A stretch of 10,294 bases of DNA from Anaerolineae bacterium CG2_30_64_16 (lineage in GTDB: Bacteria; Chloroflexota; Anaerolineae; CG2-30-64-16), in assembly GCA_001871755.1 (NCBI GenBank), contig MNXL01000311.1, positions 1 through 10,294 of the forward strand, written 5' to 3'. Shown piece after piece: positions 5,431 to 10,294 of this stretch; within the stretch, counting starts at the first letter, position 1; each line of letters starts with the position of its first letter. A program made the position numbers and the translations under genes. A model generated the notes under the pieces. It made no database searches and was not told the DNA's origin. It saw only the letters and a list, made by a program, of their open reading frames with translations.

Positions 5431-6672
5431 ATGAACGCAAGTATTCTTGACACGATTGATATAGTTGTATTGGGGAGAAACCTGCAGGAAGCCCGCAAGA
5501 AACGAGGGTTGACGCAGGAGGATGCGGCCAAGATCATCCAGGTGGCACGGACGACCATGACCGCGATCGAGAAGGGTGAGCGGCGAATCAAGCCTGGAGA
5601 ATTGATCAAGCTGTCCCAGGCCTATGGCCGTCAGGTGAGTGATTTCGTGCGGGAAAGGCCGGCAATACAGCCGTTCCGGGTTCAGCTTCGCGGGCCTTTA
5701 GCTCTGGCGAATGAGGATACCGATCGGATCGCGCAGCCGATCGACGAGTTGGAGGAGCTTTGCCGCAACTATCTGGAGTTGGAGAATATCACGGCAGCGC
5801 CCCTGGTCAGAAATTATCCGGCGGAATACCAGATCTCCGGGCTCCCTCCTGAGCAGGCAGGGGAGAGGATCGCGGTCCAGGAGCGCAATCGCCTCGGATT
5901 GGGGGATGGTCCCTTGTCCATCCTGCGCGAGATCCTTGAAGAGGACGTGGGGCTGCGCGTGTTCTACCTGCCACTGACGCCATCCAAGTTCTCCGAGATC
6001 TACTTCTACAACGATGAGCTCGGCGGTTGCATCGCCGTCAACAGCCTGCCCCCGCCGCCGCGCGAGGGCCTGCCCCCGCTGCCGCGCGGGGGCCTGCACC
6101 CGGAGGAGCGTCGTCGCTGGTCCCTGGCCCGCGGCTACGCACACTTCCTGGCCAATCGTTACACTCCAGTCGTAACCGCTTACGAGGGCTACGAGCGTCT
6201 GCCGGGCAGTGAGCGTTTCGCAGACAGCTTCGCACAGAACTTTCTGATGCCGACCGAGGGCTTGAAGCGAAGGTTCTATGATCGATACCTGGGAAAAGGC
6301 AGGGTGACGCCCGCCGATTTGTGCATCCTCGCCCACTACTATGGCGTGTCGGTGGAGGCGCTCACGCGCCGGCTCGAGGACCTCCGGCTCCTGTCTTCGG
6401 GTACGTGGGAAAGGCTGCGCGCCAGTGAATTCAAGATCCGAGCAGCCCAACAAGAATTGGGGCTGGATAGGATCCCCGCGCAGGCGGACAAGCTGCCCCA
6501 GCGATACCAGCATCTGGCATTTCGGGCATTCCATCAAGGCTTGATCAGCGAAGGACAGTTCGCCCGGTTCCTGAGTCTCAGCAGAATGCAGTCCCGGCGT
6601 GCAGCCGAGTTGCTTAGCCAGAACACCACCATGATGTTGAGCGATGTCGATCTCGATGTAGCGCTAGCATAA
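5431..6672 (+). CDS. XRE-family regulator with degenerate IrrE/ImmA-like peptidase domain (probable antitoxin)
   Basis: 413 residues from ATG 5431, chosen because GAGGAG (5418-5423) sits 7 nt upstream; an in-frame ATG at 5407 would add 8 residues. An XRE helix-turn-helix spans about 17-73 (NLQEARKKRGLTQEDAAKII, then ARTTMTAIEKGERRIKPGEL). An IrrE/ImmA-like domain spans about 160-320, ending in ERFADSFAQNFLMP (261-274) and ADLCILAHYYGVSVEALTRR. In the family the metal motif reads AHEYGHFL; here it is ARGYAHFL (233-240), so the first His and the catalytic Glu are gone and only H238 remains. Zinc peptidase activity is therefore unlikely. A Pro/Arg insertion from a 24-bp duplication lies just before it (205-221). 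The C-terminal part is helical. It likely represses its own operon and counteracts the PIN protein encoded 16 nt downstream. Confidence 0.88.
   Translation: MNASILDTIDIVVLGRNLQEARKKRGLTQEDAAKIIQVARTTMTAIEKGERRIKPGELIKLSQAYGRQVSDFVRERPAIQPFRVQLRGPLALANEDTDRIAQPIDELEELCRNYLELENITAAPLVRNYPAEYQISGLPPEQAGERIAVQERNRLGLGDGPLSILREILEEDVGLRVFYLPLTPSKFSEIYFYNDELGGCIAVNSLPPPPREGLPPLPRGGLHPEERRRWSLARGYAHFLANRYTPVVTAYEGYERLPGSERFADSFAQNFLMPTEGLKRRFYDRYLGKGRVTPADLCILAHYYGVSVEALTRRLEDLRLLSSGTWERLRASEFKIRAAQQELGLDRIPAQADKLPQRYQHLAFRAFHQGLISEGQFARFLSLSRMQSRRAAELLSQNTTMMLSDVDLDVALA
6046..6093 (+). repeat. 24-bp in-frame duplication within the XRE/IrrE-like gene
   Basis: Two adjacent 24-bp units (6046-6069 and 6070-6093), each beginning CTGCCCCCGC, differ at 2 positions and encode LPPPPREG and LPPLPRGG. 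A short further match (CTGCACCC) follows. It lengthens a surface loop just before the degenerate metal motif. Its sequence is unrelated to the repeat in the ABC-F gene. Confidence 0.7.
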
Positions 6673-6688
6673 CGAGGAGGACATCGCC

Positions 6689-7264
6689 ATGACCGACTTC
6701 GCGATCGAATACAAAGGTGTCATCCTGGATGCCTGTTGCCTCATCGATCTTTACGCGTCAGGGCGACTCGAGGATATTCTGTCCAGCCTGTCACAGCAGG
6801 TCTTCGTGGCCCGGTATGTCTGGCGCGACGAAGCGCTCTCCATCGACGGCGCATCGGGTTCTGACTCAGGCTTCCAGGAGACGAGCATCGATCTGGAACC
6901 GTTATTTGACAGCGGCTTGCTCGACCTGGCAGACCTGGAAACTGAGATCGAAGAGGCGCTGTTCGTCAACTTCGCTGCCAGCCTGGATGATGGAGAAGCT
7001 ATCACCGGAGCAATCGCCGCGGCGCGTAACTGGTGTGTTGCCACGGATGATAAGCGCGCCCGGAGTGTCTTTGCCCAGCAAACGCCGCACGTGCACCTCT
7101 TGTCGAGCCCAGAACTCGTCAAACTTTGGGTTGATGTCGCAGCAGCAGGGGTAGATGAGATATGCGCTGTCGTGCAGAGAATCCGCCGCCACGGGCACTA
7201 CATCCCGCCGGCGAGTCACCCGCTCTACGACTGGTGGCAGAACTACTTGTACGGGAACGGGTAG
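6689..7264 (+). CDS. PIN-domain protein, probable ribonuclease toxin of an XRE/PIN pair
   Basis: 191 residues, preceded by GAGGAGG 8 nt upstream of the ATG and 16 nt after the XRE stop, so the two are co-transcribed. PIN signature residues appear in order: D14 in VILDACCLIDLYASG, E48 in VWRDEAL, D101/E103 in LDDGEAITGAI, and D120/D121 in CVATDDKRAR. The acidic set needed for metal-dependent RNA cleavage is thus present. A C-terminal extension (about 150-191, ending HPLYDWWQNYLYG) goes beyond the usual PIN length of about 130-150. PIN toxins of the VapC type cut specific RNAs. The pairing with an XRE/IrrE-like partner, rather than a small VapB-type antitoxin, suggests a toxin-antitoxin module, but toxicity cannot be read from sequence. 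Confidence 0.82.
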   Translation: MTDFAIEYKGVILDACCLIDLYASGRLEDILSSLSQQVFVARYVWRDEALSIDGASGSDSGFQETSIDLEPLFDSGLLDLADLETEIEEALFVNFAASLDDGEAITGAIAAARNWCVATDDKRARSVFAQQTPHVHLLSSPELVKLWVDVAAAGVDEICAVVQRIRRHGHYIPPASHPLYDWWQNYLYGNG

Positions 7265-7315
7265 AGGATTGGTGGGCCGATGGCCCCCCCCTTGTCGATT
7301 CCGTGAGGTGATGAG

Positions 7316-8083
7316 ATGGAGCGCTTGATCCAGGAAGCGGCGCGACGGCTGGCGGACACCCGCCGCGTCGTGGTGTTCACCGGCTCGGGTGTGTCGCGGG
7401 AGTCGGGCCTCCAGACGTTCCGCGATCCGCAGGAAGGGCTGTGGGCAAAGTATGACCCCATGGAAATGGCCACGATGGAAGGCTTCCTGCGCGACCCTAA
7501 GCTGGTCTGGGAGTGGTACGATTACCGGTTCGGCATGGTGGAGACCGCCCAGCCCAACCCCGCCCACCACGCGATCGCCGCGCTGGAGAGATTTTTCGCC
7601 ACGGTGACCGTGGTCACTCAGAACATCGACGGGCTGCACCAGCGCGCCGGCTCCACTGACGTGGTCGAGCTGCACGGCAGTATCCGGTGCTACCGCTGCC
7701 TGAGCGGCGCCCACACCGGCTTCACCCGCGCCGATTTCGCCGACCAGGCCGAGATGCCGCCGAAATGCCCGCAGTGCGGTGACCTGCTCCGGCCGGAGGT
7801 CGTCTGGTTCGGGGAGATGCTGCCGGAAGACGCGCTGGAGCGGGCGTTTTACCTGGCCGAACAGTGCCACGCGATGATCGTCGTGGGCACGACCGGTGAG
7901 GTGCAACCCGCGGCCACGCTGCCGCATCTCGCGTCTCGGGCGGGCGCCCTGATCATCGACGTCAACCCCAACCGGGACCTGATCACACCCATCGCAGACT
8001 TTTACCTGCAGGGGCCGGGCGGCGAAGTGCTACCGCGATTGGTGTCCGCGTTGCGATTGGCAGGCCGAGGCAAGTTGGGGTAG
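7316..8083 (+). CDS. Sirtuin, NAD-dependent protein deacylase (CobB/SIRT5 type)
   Basis: 255 residues, with GAGGTGAT just upstream of the ATG. The NAD-binding motif is GSGVSRESGLQTFRDP (23-38; usual form GAGxSxxSGIPxFR). TQNIDGLHQRAG (101-112) carries N103 and D105, H120 in LHGS is the catalytic base, and Cys 125, 128, 151 and 154 bind zinc. VVWFGEMLP and VGTTGEVQPAA complete the fold. Y68 and R71 (YDYR) match the YxxR pair of SIRT5/CobB enzymes that removes succinyl or malonyl groups, so desuccinylase activity is likely. GSG for GAG, Gln for Pro in GLQTFR, and GTTG for GTSG are mild deviations. The gene starts 51 bp after the PIN stop with no terminator between, so it may belong to that transcript. 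Confidence 0.94.
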   Translation: MERLIQEAARRLADTRRVVVFTGSGVSRESGLQTFRDPQEGLWAKYDPMEMATMEGFLRDPKLVWEWYDYRFGMVETAQPNPAHHAIAALERFFATVTVVTQNIDGLHQRAGSTDVVELHGSIRCYRCLSGAHTGFTRADFADQAEMPPKCPQCGDLLRPEVVWFGEMLPEDALERAFYLAEQCHAMIVVGTTGEVQPAATLPHLASRAGALIIDVNPNRDLITPIADFYLQGPGGEVLPRLVSALRLAGRGKLG

Positions 8084-8086
8084 AAT
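8057..8086 (+). promoter_or_regulatory. Possible promoter for the DIP1984-family gene
   Basis: TTGGCA (8057-8062) and TAGAAT (8081-8086) with an 18-bp spacer overlap the sirtuin stop codon. The predicted start is near 8093, about 113 nt before the DIP1984 start. TTGACA at 8108-8113 has no matching -10 box. Confidence 0.35.
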
Positions 8087-8110
8087 AACTGCCAGGACTG
8101 GATATGCTTG

Positions 8111-8149
8111 ACAAGGTGACAAGGTGACAAGGTGAAAAAACCTCACCTT
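8111..8149 (+). repeat. Triple ACAAGGTG repeat with complementary TCACCTT in the DIP1984 leader
   Basis: Three perfect 8-bp units ACAAGGTG (8111-8118, 8119-8126, 8127-8134) are followed by an A-run and then TCACCTT (8143-8149), which can pair with AAGGTGA in any unit. The last unit forms a 7-bp hairpin with it. The same TCACCT is complementary to AGGTGA (8196-8201) in the downstream ribosome-binding site. Confidence 0.65.
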
Positions 8150-8167
8150 ATGACCGTGGCGAGTATA

Positions 8168-8185
8168 GAAAGCGCAAGCGCTTTC
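8168..8185. promoter_or_regulatory. Palindrome upstream of the DIP1984 gene, possible operator
   Basis: GAAAGCGCAAGCGCTTTC is a perfect 18-bp inverted repeat (8-bp arms, 2-bp centre). It resembles a LacI-type operator half-site arrangement. No T-run follows, so it is not a terminator; as RNA it would form a short hairpin. Confidence 0.4.
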
Positions 8186-8205
8186 CGCTCTCAGGAGGTG
8201 ATGTG

Positions 8206-8664
8206 ATGAAACTTGCAGAGGCCTTGATTCTCAGAGCCGACTATCAGAAACGCATCGAGCAACTCAAGCAGCGGCTGCTCCGCAACGCGAAAGTGCAGGA
8301 AGGCGACAAGCCAGCGGAGGATCCGGCAGAACTCCTGCAAGAGATGGAACGGATTTCCGGCGAACTGGTCCTACTCATTCAGCGCATCAATGCCACCAAC
8401 GCGGCGACCCCGCTCGAAAACGGCATGACCATCGCGGAAGCCATCGCGATCCGTGACGTGTTGCGGTTGAAACACGGTGTTTACCGCGATCTGGCCCAGG
8501 CTGCGACCATCACACAGGATCGCTACACCAAATCCGAAGTCAAGTTCAAGAGCACGGTCAGCGTCCCGGAAATCCAGAAACAAGCGGATGTCTGGGCCAG
8601 GGAACACCGTGAGTTAGACGCAAAGATCCAGGCATCCAATTGGAACACCGAACTGCGTGAGTGA
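8206..8664 (+). CDS. DIP1984 family protein
   Basis: 152 residues. ATG 8206 is preferred over the adjacent in-frame GTG 8203 because AGGAGGTGAT (8193-8202), a ten-base match to the 16S anti-Shine-Dalgarno, is better spaced for it. Family hallmarks are the N-terminal MKLAEALILRADYQKRIEQL, NAKVQEGDKPAEDP (28-40), INATNAAT (61-68), the DRYTKSEVKFKSTV block (105-118) and the C-terminal NWNTEL (145-150). It is largely alpha-helical with coiled-coil-like stretches, soluble, with no signal peptide. Members are sometimes called septicolysin-like, but the biochemical function is not established to my knowledge. It follows the sirtuin by about 120 bp with its own leader. Confidence 0.9.
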   Translation: MKLAEALILRADYQKRIEQLKQRLLRNAKVQEGDKPAEDPAELLQEMERISGELVLLIQRINATNAATPLENGMTIAEAIAIRDVLRLKHGVYRDLAQAATITQDRYTKSEVKFKSTVSVPEIQKQADVWAREHRELDAKIQASNWNTELRE

Positions 8665-8753
8665 GCGTGAGTTGGTAACTGCCGCGGCAAAGGCGAGCAC
8701 ACACCCCGCCAGTGGGGCAAGACTGGCTTCTGGAATGGCGCGGGGGCAGCGTC

Positions 8754-8770
8754 GTGGGTTCGAGTCCCAC
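8754..8770 (+). other. tRNA T-arm-like hairpin, possible tRNA remnant
   Basis: GTGGG-TTCGAGT-CCCAC is a canonical T-arm (5-bp stem, 7-nt TTCGAGT loop). The next 7 bases, TGTCACA, would be the 3' acceptor strand, but no matching TGTGACA lies at a suitable distance upstream and no anticodon arm can be placed, so it is not an intact tRNA. The 271-bp gap around it (8665-8935) also holds the palindrome TGCCGCGGCA (8680-8689) and the inverted repeat TGTACGC/GCGTACA (8779-8785, 8801-8807); no gene is convincing there. Confidence 0.4.
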
Positions 8771-8935
8771 TGTCACAGTGTACGCCCAGCATTGTCACAA
8801 GCGTACAGGGCACCGCGCAACGTTACTACCATGTGCTGATTTGCCAGAGCAGCGAGGGCGGGAAAGGGGTCTCACGCCGCACCGGGTCCGTAAAGCCAGG
8901 CGCCTGATAATTCGAGCTTCTTCGGAGGCAAAGCC

Positions 8936-10294
8936 TTGAGCGCCACGCTCATCCGCAACGGCAGGCTGATCACCCCCGACGGTGAAGTTCGGGGGGATCT
9001 GTTGCTGGCTGGCGGGCAGATCGCAGCCATCCATCCACAGCTATCCACAGAGGGTGTGGATAACTTTGTGGATGCGACCGGGTGCATCGTGCTGCCCGGG
9101 CTGATCGACCCGCACACCCACATCCAACTCGACACCGGCATCTACCAGACACCGGACGACTGGGAGATCGGCACGCGCACGGCCGCGTGCGGCGGGATCA
9201 CCACGGTGATCGACTTCGCGACGCAGTTTCCCAGCCAGGATGTGCGGGCGGCGTTGGCGGCCCGCCTCGCCGAGATCAACGGCGCTGCCGCGGGGCCAGG
9301 CGCGGGCCTGGCCCAGATCGACTACGGCCTGCACATGATGCTGACCCAACTGCCGCCGACCGACGCCGAGCTGGATCGCTGGATGACCGATCTGCTGGCC
9401 GACGGCGTGACCTCGGTCAAGGTCTACACCACCTACCGGCCCAACTACTACCAGGACGACGCGGCGCTGCTGCGCGTGTTCGCGGCCGCAGCCCGCCACG
9501 CCGTGATCGTGATGGTCCACTGCGAAAACGACGCCATCGTGTCGGCTGCCACCACCGCGCTGATCGCGACGGGGCAGACCGGGCTGGCGAATCACGGCCG
9601 GGCGCGCCCCGCGTTGGCCGAGGTGGAAGCCGCCAATCGCGTGCTGTTCCTGGCGCAGACGGTCGGCGCGCCGATCTATGTGGTGCATTGCTCGATCTCC
9701 GGCACGGTGGATCAGGTGATCCAGGCTGTCTCACGCGGCCAGCGCGCCATCGCCGAGACCACGCCGCAATACCTGCTGTTGGACGAGACGATCTACGCGG
9801 GCGAACACCCCGAATGGGGCATCATGCAGCCGCCGCTGCGCGCGCCGGAGGAGAAGGGGAGGCTGTGGGCGCAGTTAGCCTCGGGCGCGATCTCGACCAG
9901 CGGCACCGACCACTGTGACTACACGATAGACCAAAAGCGCCTCTCTCCGCATTTCCACCAGACCGCTGGCGGCATCCCGGGCATGGAGACGCTGCTGCCG
10001 TTGCTGGCGACCTGCGGCGTGGCTCAAGGCCGGATCACCTGGCCGCGCCTGGTCGAGGTGTGTAGCGCCAACCCGGCGCGGATATTCGGGCTGAAGGGGA
10101 AGGGCGCGCTGGCTTCCGGCTACGACGCGGACGTGGTGATCTATGATCCGCGAGTTGAGACGACCCTCCGGGCCGCGGCGCTGCACAACCTGGCCGGCTA
10201 CACGCCGTACGAAGGTTGGAAGATCCAGGGCGCGGTGCGGGATGTGTTCTCCCGCGGGCGGCAGATTGTACGCGAGGGCGAGTTCCTTCCCGCG
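8936..10294 (+). CDS. Dihydropyrimidinase / D-hydantoinase (3' end outside window)
   Basis: 453 codons are open to the last base without a stop. The start is TTG 8936: GGAGG (8924-8928) is 7 nt upstream, an in-frame stop lies at 8891-8893, and the protein begins SATLIRNGRLITPDGE as in the family. Metal ligands of the cyclic amidohydrolase fold are present: H60 and H62 in DPHTH, the carboxylated Lys K162 in SVKVYTTY, H195 in VHCEN, H251 in VHCS and D325 in SGTDHC. ETTPQYLLLDE (274-284) and GGIPGMETLLPLL (345-357) are further hallmarks. It hydrolyses the ring of dihydrouracil, dihydrothymine or hydantoins in reductive pyrimidine catabolism; the exact substrate is not decidable. Typical length is about 460-480, so little is missing. 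No clear promoter is seen. Confidence 0.94.
   Translation, partial: MSATLIRNGRLITPDGEVRGDLLLAGGQIAAIHPQLSTEGVDNFVDATGCIVLPGLIDPHTHIQLDTGIYQTPDDWEIGTRTAACGGITTVIDFATQFPSQDVRAALAARLAEINGAAAGPGAGLAQIDYGLHMMLTQLPPTDAELDRWMTDLLADGVTSVKVYTTYRPNYYQDDAALLRVFAAAARHAVIVMVHCENDAIVSAATTALIATGQTGLANHGRARPALAEVEAANRVLFLAQTVGAPIYVVHCSISGTVDQVIQAVSRGQRAIAETTPQYLLLDETIYAGEHPEWGIMQPPLRAPEEKGRLWAQLASGAISTSGTDHCDYTIDQKRLSPHFHQTAGGIPGMETLLPLLATCGVAQGRITWPRLVEVCSANPARIFGLKGKGALASGYDADVVIYDPRVETTLRAAALHNLAGYTPYEGWKIQGAVRDVFSRGRQIVREGEFLPA
9031..9075. promoter_or_regulatory. Cluster of DnaA-box-like sequences inside the dihydropyrimidinase gene
   Basis: Four matches to TTATCCACA lie within 45 bp: CCATCCACA (9031-9039, 7/9), CTATCCACA (9041-9049, 8/9), TGTGGATAA (9055-9063, 9/9 on the minus strand) and TGTGGATGC (9067-9075, 7/9, minus). 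The middle two form an 8-bp perfect inverted repeat with a 5-bp loop. They lie in a variable part of the coding region (residues about 33-47). No origin features such as an AT-rich region are seen, so any role is speculative. Confidence 0.35.

Noticed and set aside
7271..7291. GGGCC-GAT-GGCCC hairpin with a run of eight C between the PIN and sirtuin genes, as terminator or phase-variable tract
   Set aside because: The stem is short and no T-run follows, so it is not an intrinsic terminator; a single C-run in an intergenic spacer is weak evidence for phase variation.
6902..7927. Long minus-strand frame of 341 codons
   Set aside because: It is antisense to the clearly real PIN and sirtuin genes; long antisense frames are common in GC-rich DNA.
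8700..8778. Complete tRNA gene around the T-arm
   Set aside because: No acceptor 5' strand complementary to TGTCACA and no 5-bp anticodon stem with a 7-base loop at a workable distance could be found.
8657..8939. Small plus-strand frames (peptides with GFESHCH or GSSPTVTV)
   Set aside because: Such peptides are a known product of translating tRNA-like T-arm sequence; no ribosome-binding site or protein-like composition supports them.
9082..9918. 278-codon plus-strand frame and antisense frames within the dihydropyrimidinase region
   Set aside because: The frame starting at TTG 8936 contains every metal ligand of the dihydropyrimidinase family; the others are Arg/Gly-rich shadows.

Overview
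The window is GC-rich, gene-dense bacterial chromosome with well-formed Shine-Dalgarno sites and several near-consensus sigma-70 promoters. Gene content and style suggest a Chloroflexota-like organism: interspersed repeats with a CTTCGAC...GCTCAGGAC core, an XRE/IrrE-like plus PIN pair, a DIP1984 protein and a dihydropyrimidinase. This assignment is inference from style and is only moderately secure. The end genes are cut by the window.

Layout. Positions 1-204 hold the 3' end of an unidentified gene (+). A minus-strand operon (1955 down to 265) follows. It encodes two paralogous RlaP-type (COG3541-like) polymerase-beta nucleotidyltransferases joined by a GTGA stop/start overlap, with a good promoter at 1998-2026. 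About 260 bp of nested inverted repeats (2052-2245) separate it from an ABC-F ATPase gene (4169 down to 2298). That ATPase carries an in-frame 24-bp tandem repeat inside its second ATPase domain. Upstream of it lies a leader with a consensus-like promoter, a 30-codon upstream ORF that may be leaderless, an intrinsic terminator hairpin and then the ABC-F ribosome-binding site. This layout resembles ribosome-mediated attenuation. A divergent, probably leaderless Nudix/CoA-pyrophosphatase gene (4405-5103) shares the intergenic region.

The central plus-strand block starts from a perfect TTGACA-17-TATAAT promoter (5239-5267). It has a long leader with a very large hairpin (5312-5402), then an XRE regulator fused to an IrrE/ImmA-like domain whose HExxH motif is degenerate (5431-6672). 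A PIN-domain protein with intact acidic residues follows (6689-7264), then a sirtuin with a SIRT5/CobB-type YxxR motif (7316-8083). The first two look like a toxin-antitoxin type pair; the sirtuin may be co-transcribed.

The right end has a DIP1984-family gene (8206-8664) behind a repeat-bearing leader, a 271-bp gap with a tRNA T-arm-like hairpin, and a dihydropyrimidinase/hydantoinase gene that starts at TTG 8936 and runs off the window. The early part of that gene contains a cluster of DnaA-box-like sequences.

The two most notable signals are the ABC-F attenuator-like leader and the repeat expansion inside the ABC-F ATPase domain.
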